Made by a program: the position numbers and the translations under genes. Below the pieces are notes generated by a model. It saw only the letters and a program-made list of their open reading frames with translations. It had not been told where the DNA came from and did no database searches. Positions 25,536 to 32,129 of a DNA stretch of 33,964 nt are shown piece by piece. The DNA is from an uncultured Subdoligranulum sp. (lineage in GTDB: Bacteria > Bacillota > Clostridia > Oscillospirales > Ruminococcaceae). Numbering within the stretch: the stretch's first letter is position 1; each line of letters begins with the position of its first letter. The stretch covers positions 1 to 33,964 of the forward strand of contig CAJFFY010000037.1 of NCBI GenBank assembly GCA_904374465.1. Reading direction: 5' to 3'.

Positions 25536-27394
25536 AACGAGTTACCGGCGGGCGTCGTCCGCAAAACCTGGGCCATACCCTGGAATGCCTGGGGGTCTAC
25601 CTTAAACACCACAGCGTCATGCTGGCACTGGTGGCCCTGCTGGCTTCCCTCAGTGCCATTGCGGCGCTGATCGGCACCTACATGATCCGCCCGGTGGTCA
25701 ACGGCCTGCTGGACAACGGCAGTCTGTCCTACCTGGCCGCCGGTGTGGGCTTTACGGCGGCGGTCTATCTGGTGGGCGCCCTGTGCACCCTGGGCTACAG
25801 CCAGATCATGGTCCGCGCCGCCCAGAAGATCCTGCGGGAGATCCGGCGGGATCTGTTTGCCCACCTGCAGACGCTGCCCTTGCAGTTCTTTGACACCCAC
25901 CGCAAGGGCGACCTGATGAGCCTGTTCACCAACGACGTGGACACCGTGTCGGACGCCCTGAACAACAGCTTTGCCCTGGTCATCCAGACCTTTGTTCAGG
26001 TGGCCGGCACGCTGATCATGCTCTTTGTGCTCAACTGGCGGCTCTCGCTGCTCATTGTGCTGGGCTATGCGGCGATGTTCTGGTATATTGATTTCAGCAC
26101 CAAACACAGCCGGGTCTACTACGCCAAGCAGCAGAACTGTCTGGGCGAACTGGACGCCTATATTGAGGAGATGGTAGCCGGCCAGAAGGTCATCAAGGTC
26201 TTCAACCACCAGCAGGAGGACCTGGCCGGTTTTGCCGCCCGCAACGAAAAACTGCGCCAGGCCGGCACCGGTGCCCAGAGCTACGCTGCCACCATGATCC
26301 CGGCGGTGGTCAGCATCGGGTATATCAACTATGCGGTCATTGCGGTGCTGGGCGGCCTGATGGTCATGCAGGGCTGGACCGACCTGGGCAGCCTGGCCAG
26401 CTATCTGGTCTTTGTGCGCCAGACCACCATGCCCATCAACCAGTTCACCCAGCAGGGCAACTTCCTGCTGGCCGCCCTGGCCGGTGCCGAGCGGATCTTC
26501 ACCGCCATGGAGGAAGACCCCGAGGTGGACGAAGGCACTGTGGACCTGGTCACGGTGCGGGAAGCCCCCGACGGGACCCTGACCGAATGTGCCGACGGCG
26601 AGGCCACCGGCCGCTGGGCCTGGTGTGACCGCAGCCGTCCCGGCGTGCCCTTCCAGCCGTTGGAAGGGGATGTGCGGTTCCACAACGTGGATTTCGCCTA
26701 TGTGAAGGGGCATCCCATCCTGCAGGGTCTGTCCCTGTATGCCAAGCCGGGCCAGAAGATCGCCTTTGTGGGTTCCACCGGCGCCGGTAAGACCACCATC
26801 ACCAACCTGATCAATCGGTTCTATGACGTGACGGGCGGTTCCATCACCTACGACGGCATCGACGTGCGCCTCATCCGCAAGGATGCGCTGCGCCGCAGCC
26901 TGGGCATCGTCTTGCAGGATACCCATCTCTTCACCGGCACCGTGGCGGACAACATCCGGTTCGGCAAGCTGGACGCCACCCGGCAGGAGATCGAAGAAGC
27001 CGCCCGGATCGCCAACGCCGATTCCTTCATCCGCCGCCTGCCCCAGGGCTATGATACGATGGTTACCGCGGACGGCGCCAACCTGAGCCAGGGGCAGCGG
27101 CAGCTGCTGGCCATCGCCCGGGCGGCGGTGGCCGACCCGCCGGTGCTGATTCTGGACGAGGCCACCTCCTCCATCGATACCCGCACCGAGGCCCTCATCG
27201 AAAAGGGCATGGACCGCCTGATGGAAGGTCGCACGGTGTTTGTCATTGCCCACCGGCTGTCCACCGTACGCAATGCCGATGCCATCATTGTGCTGGAGCA
27301 CGGCCATATTGTGGAACGCGGTACCCACGAGGAGCTGCTGGCCAACAAGGGCGAGTATTACCAGCTGTATAACGGCATGTTTGAACTGTCCTAA
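25532..27394 (+). CDS. ABC exporter half-transporter, catalytic subunit
   Basis: A 620-aa partner of the preceding half-transporter. Six membrane helices lie in about 25-330. An insert of roughly 50 residues (EVDEGTVDLVTVREAPDGT onward) separates them from the ATPase domain. Walker A is GSTGAGKTT (414-422), Walker B ends D542-E543 with the catalytic Glu, and the switch is His574 (VIAHRLSTV). Its signature is LSQGQ (518-522) rather than LSGGQ, which faces the degenerate site of the partner. The complementary defects strongly support an obligate heterodimer like TM287/288. Translation is coupled by the ATGA overlap. A weak hairpin follows. Confidence 0.93.
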   Translation: MKRVTGGRRPQNLGHTLECLGVYLKHHSVMLALVALLASLSAIAALIGTYMIRPVVNGLLDNGSLSYLAAGVGFTAAVYLVGALCTLGYSQIMVRAAQKILREIRRDLFAHLQTLPLQFFDTHRKGDLMSLFTNDVDTVSDALNNSFALVIQTFVQVAGTLIMLFVLNWRLSLLIVLGYAAMFWYIDFSTKHSRVYYAKQQNCLGELDAYIEEMVAGQKVIKVFNHQQEDLAGFAARNEKLRQAGTGAQSYAATMIPAVVSIGYINYAVIAVLGGLMVMQGWTDLGSLASYLVFVRQTTMPINQFTQQGNFLLAALAGAERIFTAMEEDPEVDEGTVDLVTVREAPDGTLTECADGEATGRWAWCDRSRPGVPFQPLEGDVRFHNVDFAYVKGHPILQGLSLYAKPGQKIAFVGSTGAGKTTITNLINRFYDVTGGSITYDGIDVRLIRKDALRRSLGIVLQDTHLFTGTVADNIRFGKLDATRQEIEEAARIANADSFIRRLPQGYDTMVTADGANLSQGQRQLLAIARAAVADPPVLILDEATSSIDTRTEALIEKGMDRLMEGRTVFVIAHRLSTVRNADAIIVLEHGHIVERGTHEELLANKGEYYQLYNGMFELS

Positions 27395-27404
27395 AGGAAA
27401 AAAC

Positions 27405-27430
27405 AGGCAAAACCATAAAGTTTTTTGCCT
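27405..27430 (+). terminator. Weak terminator after the ABC exporter operon
   Basis: AGGCAAAA (27405-27412) pairs with TTTTGCCT (27423-27430) around a loop that includes part of a T-run. It is AT-rich and only 10 nt after the stop codon, so the call is tentative. Confidence 0.4.
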
Positions 27431-27437
27431 TAAATGC

Positions 27438-27466
27438 TTGACAGGCACCCTGCGTTGTGCTATTAT
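27438..27466 (+). promoter_or_regulatory. tRNA-fMet promoter
   Basis: A perfect TTGACA (27438-27443), 17-nt spacer and TATTAT (27461-27466; overlapping a TATAAT at 27464-27469) give the strongest promoter in the window, as expected for a tRNA gene. Confidence 0.85.
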
Positions 27467-27491
27467 AATCTAGCACCCCGACGCAGGGTGC
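27445..27491. repeat. Inverted repeat spanning the tRNA-fMet promoter
   Basis: GCACCCTGCGT (27445-27455), within the promoter spacer, is the exact reverse complement of ACGCAGGGTGC (27481-27491), in the transcribed leader. An inner pair GTGCT/AGCAC (27457-27461, 27472-27476) adds to the symmetry, and the -10 element sits in the middle. It could be an operator or a cruciform; no factor is known to me. Confidence 0.6.
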
Positions 27492-27499
27492 TTGAATAT

Positions 27500-27575
<76 letters not shown>

Positions 27576-27577
27576 CC

Positions 27578-27605
27578 AAGACCCGGTCTGAAAAGACCGG
27601 GTCTT
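27578..27605 (+). terminator. tRNA-fMet terminator
   Basis: A 12-bp perfect stem (AAGACCCGGTCT at 27578-27589 with AGACCGGGTCTT at 27594-27605) has a GAAA tetraloop and is followed by TTCTTGT, two bases after the CCA end. Confidence 0.88.
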
Positions 27606-27687
27606 TTCTTGTGTCAAAACGCGGCAAAAAAGCAGAAGTTTTTCTCTCTACTTGTCGATGTTTCGCGAAATGTTTTTTATGATAGTT

Positions 27688-27744
27688 GCAAAAAAGACCG
27701 GCGGAGCCCCTGTGTTTTCGGGTGGCTCCGCCGGTCTTTTTTGC
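27688..27744. repeat. Extragenic palindrome, 21-bp perfect stem
   Basis: The segment 27688-27708 (starting GCAAAAAAGACCGGCGG) is the exact reverse complement of 27724-27744, with a 15-nt loop. It begins with A6 and ends with T6, so it could stop transcription from either side. Small open frames over it encode low-complexity KKDRRS-type peptides and are not believed to be genes. Confidence 0.75.
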
Positions 27745-27849
27745 ACATCGGACGCCTTATGAGCCGGGCCTTTTCCCCGTTGTTCGCAGGCAGCCTGTCC
27801 GTTTTTTGTCCCGGAAAAAGCTGGCCATGCATCTTTGCAGCGGCCTGCC

Positions 27850-27893
27850 CGCCGGTCTTTTTTGCAGGAAATACCTTGCAAAATTTACCGGCG
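27850..27893. repeat. Second copy of the extragenic palindrome, diverged
   Basis: CGCCGGTCTTTTTTGCA at 27850-27866 repeats the right arm of the palindrome at 27688-27744, and TTGCAAAATTTACCGGCGG-like sequence to 27893 is a degenerate left arm with about three changes. The arms are in inverted order relative to the first copy. Apart from these two elements, 27606-28084 contains no gene I can support. Confidence 0.55.
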
Positions 27894-28084
27894 GCATAAC
27901 AGAACCTTGGAAGGCAGAAGTCCTGAAAAATGTACTTCTCTAACTCCTGACACAAAGAAAGAGCCAAGCAGCGCTGTCCACGTTGTGAACGGCGCCGCCT
28001 GGCTGCATTGATATGTCGGATCTTTATAACCGGAAATGGGACGCGGCAGACCTGATACGCTTTGAGAAATTCTCCGAAATATGG

Positions 28085-28309
28085 CTAGTCGACAGATTTC
28101 TCTTCGCGGGATGAATCGATATATTCAATCAGATCTCCCGGTTGGCAGTGCAGGATGCTGCAGACTTTCCCGAGGGTGTCGGTGGTGACAGGCTTGTCAT
28201 GGCGTATCCTTTGCAGAGTTTGCGCATCAATTCCTTCGTTGGCCAAACGGTAGAAGGAAATATGGTTCTCTTTCATAAATTCCCGCATCGGACGAAACGA
28301 GATCGGCAC
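28085..28309 (-). CDS. Small XRE-family helix-turn-helix regulator
   Basis: A 74-aa DNA-binding protein of the Cro/C1 (HTH_26-like) type. The sequence from PISFRPMREFMKENHISFYRLANEG to TTDTLGKVCSILHCQPGDLIEYI follows the five-helix pattern of compact repressors, with recognition-helix region DAQTLQRIRHD. GTG at 28309 has GGGGGTG upstream and gives the usual family length; the longer frame to 28417 would run through the promoter and palindrome. It is divergent from the SLOG gene, and the shared 85-bp gap carries a perfect 30-bp palindrome that it probably binds. A candidate -10 TATAAT (28337-28332) with the palindrome in the -35 position suggests autoregulation. Confidence 0.82.
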   Translation of the reverse strand: MPISFRPMREFMKENHISFYRLANEGIDAQTLQRIRHDKPVTTDTLGKVCSILHCQPGDLIEYIDSSREEKSVD

Positions 28310-28343
28310 TGCATCACCCCCGTTTTTGATTATTATAGGGGGC

Positions 28344-28372
28344 TTGCCACTTTCCATTATAGTGATTATAAT
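28344..28372 (+). promoter_or_regulatory. Promoter of the SLOG-family gene
   Basis: TTGCCA (28344-28349), a 17-nt spacer and TATAAT (28367-28372). The -10 element lies inside the 30-bp palindrome, so a bound repressor would block this promoter directly. Confidence 0.78.
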
Positions 28373-28383
28373 CACTATAATGG
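28354..28383. promoter_or_regulatory. Perfect 30-bp palindromic operator
   Basis: CCATTATAGTGATTA (28354-28368) is followed immediately by its exact reverse complement (28369-28383). It covers the -10 of the rightward promoter, reaches the GGAGG of the SLOG gene and sits in the -35 position for the leftward XRE gene. A dimeric or tetrameric XRE repressor is the obvious ligand, by inference from position. Confidence 0.75.
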
Positions 28384-28393
28384 AGGAATAAAA

Positions 28394-28831
28394 GTGATTG
28401 TTACGTTTTGCGGTCATTCGCAGATTTCGCAGTGCCAGACAGTGGAAAGATGGCTATATGGTGTGACACAGGAATTGATTGCGCGAGGCGCCACAACCTT
28501 TTATCTGGGTGGTTATGGTGCCTTTGACAATCTGGCGGCATCTGTCTTGCGGAGACAAAAGGAACAGTATCCCCAGATCGAATTGGTTCTTGTCATGGCC
28601 TATCTCAACGACAGGAGAGACGCTTCCGGTTACGACAGGACCATTTACCCGCCGCTGGAAACCGTGCCGCCCCGTTTTGCGATTTCTCGCAGGAACCGAT
28701 GGATGGTCCAGTCTTCCGACATCGTGGTGGCCTATGTCCTCCATGACTGGGGCGGGGCGGCTGCAACACTTCGATGCGCCATACAGAAAAAGAAGCAGAT
28801 TTTTTCCTATTGCGATGAAATGATCCCCTGA
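28394..28831 (+). CDS. SLOG-superfamily (LOG/DprA-like) protein
   Basis: A 145-aa Rossmann-like protein. The N-terminal strand VIVTFCGHSQI, the glycine loop TTFYLGGYGAFDNLAA (about residues 37-52), VLVMAYLN and the C-terminal RNRWMVQSSDIVVAYVLHDWGGAAATL fit the SLOG superfamily, whose members bind or cleave nucleotide-derived molecules. GTG start at 28394 has GGAGG at 7-nt spacing; the frame upstream passes through the operator and the antisense XRE gene. Divergent pairing with a small repressor around one operator suggests an inducible function. Some SLOG domains sense signals in anti-phage systems, but no effector domain is fused here, so a defence role is only a hypothesis. Confidence 0.72.
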   Translation: MIVTFCGHSQISQCQTVERWLYGVTQELIARGATTFYLGGYGAFDNLAASVLRRQKEQYPQIELVLVMAYLNDRRDASGYDRTIYPPLETVPPRFAISRRNRWMVQSSDIVVAYVLHDWGGAAATLRCAIQKKKQIFSYCDEMIP

Positions 28832-28907
28832 CACAGCCTGCAGGTCGCCTCCCGCAGGAAGCACATCAAATTTATTTTTGAAAGTCCCTGTAATGGCCCG
28901 TCCCGGA

Positions 28908-28916
28908 TGCTATAAT
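28908..28916 (+). promoter_or_regulatory. Extended -10 promoter before the Phd/YefM-like gene
   Basis: TGCTATAAT provides an extended -10 element 69 nt before the ATG at 28985. No good -35 is visible at 16-18 nt, consistent with an extended -10 type or with activator dependence. Confidence 0.55.
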
Positions 28917-28984
28917 GAAAGCAGTACGAAAACCGGCAAGACAAATCCGGGGACAGGAAACAGAAGGACAGGAGGCATGCTGTC

Positions 28985-29461
28985 ATGACAAATTTACCAT
29001 CCACCGAAACAATGGAACGCATCTCCCGTCAGGAACTGGCAGACAATCTGGACGCCGTGCTGGACCGTGTGCTCCGGGAAAACATCGGGTTGGTCATCAC
29101 CGATGGGGGCAAGGATGATCTCGTCCTCTGCCCGTCCGCCTGGCTGGATCCGTTCCACACGGAGGACTTCGGGTCGGTAATTAACTGCGCACTCCGCTAC
29201 GCCATGCACGCCGAAGACAAGGAGAGTGAGGCGGTCATCCGCTATCTCCGCCACCGCTGCGGAATACTGGATGAAAAGACGCTGTCGGTGGCGGTTGCGG
29301 ACCTGGACAAAGAGCTGAAACAGCCGTCACCGTCGCTGAAGAACCCGCAGGTCTGGCAGGAACTGCAGGGAATGTTCCGGCAGCAGCTGGCCGCGCTGCG
29401 GGAGGCTCCTTTGGAGAACGCGGAGCAACAGGATCCCCCTGCAAAACACGATGAACCATAG
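28985..29461 (+). CDS. Phd/YefM-like antitoxin-type protein with C-terminal extension
   Basis: A 158-aa protein. The N-terminal 55 residues (ERISRQELADNLDAVLDRV, LVITDGGKDDLVLCPSAWLDP) match the Phd/YefM antitoxin fold, which binds DNA and begins the toxin-neutralising region. Usual members are 70-90 aa; here about 100 further helical, charged residues follow (AEDKESEAVIRYLRHRCG, LSVAVADLDKELKQ), ending in a disordered-looking tail. GGAGG is 9 nt before the ATG. No RelE, Doc or Fic-like toxin gene lies on either side; the next gene, 32 nt downstream, is a recombinase-like gene. It could be an orphan antitoxin or a regulator of the recombinase genes. Confidence 0.65.
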   Translation: MTNLPSTETMERISRQELADNLDAVLDRVLRENIGLVITDGGKDDLVLCPSAWLDPFHTEDFGSVINCALRYAMHAEDKESEAVIRYLRHRCGILDEKTLSVAVADLDKELKQPSPSLKNPQVWQELQGMFRQQLAALREAPLENAEQQDPPAKHDEP

Positions 29462-29493
29462 TATTTCGGTGAAAAGACTCCGGGAGGACCCCA

Positions 29494-30394
29494 ATGAAAT
29501 TAAAACAATGGGCGCAGGACTGGTTTTCCGCCTGGCAGGCGTCCCATGCCGGTTCCTACAGGACCGCACAGTCCTATCAGGGGCTGCTGCAGAATACGAT
29601 CCTGCCCCGCCTGGGAAGATATGAACTGGCAGAACTGACGCCCCCCGCGGCTGAAGCGGTATTTTGCCAGTCTGTCCGGCGGAAAGGCCAAAAATACCTA
29701 CAAGCTGCTGCGGACCATCCTTCAGCAAGGGGTGACGGCAGGGCTGCTGGCAGAAAATCCCTGTACGCCGGAGATTTTAGGCGAGGAGGTCCTTGCCAGA
29801 CGAAAAGCAGGACCCAGCCGGGAACAGCCTGTCTTTACCCGGGAAGAACAGGAAAAGCTGCTGGCTGTCTGCGAGGAGGAGCTGTGGGGCAACCTGATCC
29901 GCTTTGCCTTTGCCACGGGGCTTCCCCAGGGGGAATTGCTGGCCCTGCGGGAGGAGGATGTGGACCTGGCCGCCAGCCGGCTGACTGTGCGCAACCGAAT
30001 CGCCCGCATTGCCGACGAACAGAGCAAGGAACACAAGACCAGGCTGGCGCTGCTGCCTGTTCCGCCCTATTCTGCGCCGCTGCCGGCCGCCTGCAAAAGC
30101 ATCGTGAAATCGCAGCTTGGAGCGCTGCGTACCCTGCAGGCGGTGGATGCCCGCTGCAATCCCGACCATCTGCTGTTTGCCACGCCGGACGGACTCCCGG
30201 TGGAAGCCAATGTGCTGCGGGAACATCTGGCGCTGCTGGAGAGAAGGGCGGGCGTGCCTTGCCTGACTTTCTCGACCATCCGGGAGACCGCCATCCGCCA
30301 GGCGCTGGAGGACGGCGGAACCGACGCCGAAGTGATGGAGCGGTTCCACTGCAAGGACCGGCAGGCCTTTTTGCGCAGGTATCGCCCAAAGTAA
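29494..30394 (+). pseudogene. Tyrosine recombinase-like gene 1, frameshifted at a C6 tract
   Basis: The N-terminal SAM-like core-binding part (KLKQWAQDWFSAWQASHAGS) is in one frame and the catalytic part in another. Removing one C from the six-C run at 29641-29646 joins them as LTPPRLKRYFASLSGGKAKNTY and restores a protein of about 299 aa. Whether this is a sequencing error, mutation or phase variation cannot be told. The catalytic half also looks altered: the first Arg motif reads TGLPQGELLAL (Pro or Gln where TGLRxGE has Arg), and the HxxRH box reads STIRE. A His (RFHC) and a late Tyr (RRYRP) remain. GGGAGG precedes the ATG. The gene ends 19 nt before a strong terminator. Confidence 0.75.
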
Positions 30395-30413
30395 ACTGAA
30401 CAAGCCATGAATC

Positions 30414-30452
30414 AAAACACGCGCTTTCCGTTAAGGAAAGCGCGTGTTTTTT
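30414..30452 (+). terminator. Strong terminator after recombinase-like gene 1
   Basis: A 16-bp perfect stem (30414-30429 with 30435-30450) has a GTTAA loop and ends in six T's. It separates the Phd-like/recombinase 1 transcript from the recombinase 2-3 operon. The rest of 30395-30756 is AT-rich and holds two near-identical 16-bp direct repeats but no gene I can support. Confidence 0.9.
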
Positions 30453-30574
30453 ATTGCCGACCTTGACGATTGCTGCAAAGTACTTACGATGAAAATGAAA
30501 ATGCCGTTGCACAGCCGAAAAGACGATGTCAAGTGTTGCAGCAAGAAAAAGTGCCGCTTTTTGATTGACAGAAC

Positions 30575-30590
30575 AACAAAAGTAATTATC
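30575..30590 (+). repeat. 16-bp direct repeat, copy 1
   Basis: AACAAAAGTAATTATC, matching copy 2 at 30688-30703 at 15 of 16 positions. It lies in the AT-rich gap upstream of recombinase-like genes 2 and 3, a usual place for recombinase arm sites or regulator sites. Confidence 0.55.
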
Positions 30591-30687
30591 GTGATATCCA
30601 AGCCGGAGAAAAAATCCCCGTTATACGCTGACGGGAGAGCTGTCAACCCCTTTCTCCATGGCACCCCCCTTTTGAAGTTGCACCAAA

Positions 30688-30703
30688 AACAAAAGTAAAT
30701 ATC
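30688..30703 (+). repeat. 16-bp direct repeat, copy 2
   Basis: AACAAAAGTAAATATC, 113 bp downstream of copy 1 with one difference. It is 53 nt before the start codon of recombinase-like gene 2, so it may overlap that gene's promoter. Confidence 0.55.
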
Positions 30704-30756
30704 ATTTTTCTTGTAAAACGATGAACGATTTCCCCAAGATCAAGGAGCATTACGAT

Positions 30757-32124
30757 ATGAGTCAACGCAAGAATGCAAAAGCAATTCCCTTTCAATGGAA
30801 AACGATATTGTGCGACGCAACAGGATATTACAAAAAGTCCCCCAAATGCTTTGTGGTGGAGGTTCATACTGAGAACCCGGCAGGTGGCAAGCCTTTGCAA
30901 AGGCAACACAATACTACACTCAAAGGCCGGGAAGAAATTGCTGACTTCCTCGCATCGGAAGAAAGTATAGCTGTCAAAGAAGATCTTTACAAAAAATACG
31001 CGGAGCAGCAGGTGAAAACATTTCCGGGCAATACAGTGCAGCTCAGCGCCGAGGGCGCCTATACGCTTCTGGAAGCAACCGGGGAATTTCAGAGCTATCT
31101 TGCCAGGGAGATCGAGAAAGACAGAAAAAATCCCGCCAACACGAAGGATACGCTGAACCGGGATTTGCTGGACAAGTATCTGTCCTTTTATGGGGACAGA
31201 CCGCTTTGCCGGATTGACAAAGGGGTGCGCAAAACCGTGGAGCAGGACCTGGCTGCCCAGGATCCCCGCTTCACAAAGCACCAGATGCGGCGGTGCCGTC
31301 ACCGTCTGGAATTGATGCAGTGGTATGCGGCGGACCACGGATGGATGAACATGCCGAAACGGCGGGGCAGAAAGCGGTACGATGCCCAGGGGCAGAAGCG
31401 CAACAAGCTGGGAAATCAGAGCCTTTCCCATGAGGAGTTCAGCAGGCTGCTGGAACAGGCAAAACAGAATGCGTTGCAGAATGGCCTTGCCGTGGGTGTT
31501 TTGCTGGTGCTACTGGAAGGCTTTTCGCCGGAAGAAGCCTGCAGTTTGCAGTATGGGAATTATGTACGGCTGCCGGGTTCGGCGTATTACAGCCTGCGGG
31601 TTTTGCGGCCTTACCTGGAAAAGGCGGACAACGTCCTGCAGTTTGGCAGGGAAAAGGTGTATCCGTACAGGCTGCGCTATGTACCGGTTTGTCAGCCCCT
31701 TCAGGAAATTCTGCAACGCCGGGCGGAATGGGCGCGGGAGAAGGGCGGAAGGAGCTTTCTCAAGATGCCCATCGTCTGCAGCAAAACAGAATGGAAAACG
31801 GCGTGCAGGCCGGAAGAACTGCAGAGGTACAGTAAATCTTTGCTGAAACAGGCAGGGTTTGCGGCGGGGACCTACAAAAAGACCGATGAAAAATCCGATC
31901 ACCAGGAAGAAAAGACCATCGGGGCCACCGTCAGGGTGTTGCACCGTACCTTCGACGAAATGGTGAAAGGGTGGCTCCGGGCGGGAGAAAAAGACCACCT
32001 GCAGGGATGGGCGCCCAAGACGGTCATGGATAAAGTCTACCGGGATTACCAGAGCGTCTGGTATCAGGAATGTATCGGAAGAAAACTGGATGAAGCCATC
32101 CGGTGCTATCAGAAAGGAGCGTGA
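30757..32124 (+). CDS. Tyrosine recombinase-like protein 2, catalytically degenerate
   Basis: A 455-aa protein with the overall layout of a tyrosine recombinase. A basic N-terminal part is followed by a helical core-binding region (about 110-205) and a catalytic-like domain (about 220-440). Judged by eye, key residues are replaced: the first Arg position is Ser257 (EGFSPEEACSL), the HxxRH box reads R393-VL-H396-R397, and the Gly-His motif is Gly-Trp418. Tyr428 stands near the nucleophile position. AAGGAG lies 9 nt before ATG 30757, which is chosen over ATG 30721, which lacks a ribosome site. The next recombinase gene begins 5 nt after the stop. DNA binding without strand exchange is plausible. 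Confidence 0.65.
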   Translation: MSQRKNAKAIPFQWKTILCDATGYYKKSPKCFVVEVHTENPAGGKPLQRQHNTTLKGREEIADFLASEESIAVKEDLYKKYAEQQVKTFPGNTVQLSAEGAYTLLEATGEFQSYLAREIEKDRKNPANTKDTLNRDLLDKYLSFYGDRPLCRIDKGVRKTVEQDLAAQDPRFTKHQMRRCRHRLELMQWYAADHGWMNMPKRRGRKRYDAQGQKRNKLGNQSLSHEEFSRLLEQAKQNALQNGLAVGVLLVLLEGFSPEEACSLQYGNYVRLPGSAYYSLRVLRPYLEKADNVLQFGREKVYPYRLRYVPVCQPLQEILQRRAEWAREKGGRSFLKMPIVCSKTEWKTACRPEELQRYSKSLLKQAGFAAGTYKKTDEKSDHQEEKTIGATVRVLHRTFDEMVKGWLRAGEKDHLQGWAPKTVMDKVYRDYQSVWYQECIGRKLDEAIRCYQKGA

Positions 32125-32129
32125 TATAC

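Noticed and set aside
25499..27448. 649-codon minus-strand open frame opposite the second ABC subunit
   Set aside because: Antisense to a protein with all ABC motifs; no domain visible in it.
27686..27943. Small plus-strand frame of 85 codons after tRNA-fMet
   Set aside because: It is generated by the palindromic repeats, has no ribosome site and matches no family I know.
28013..28114. 33-codon frame beginning MSDLYNRKWDAADL
   Set aside because: No ribosome site or promoter, and its end overlaps the convergent XRE gene; it may be a gene remnant but cannot be supported.
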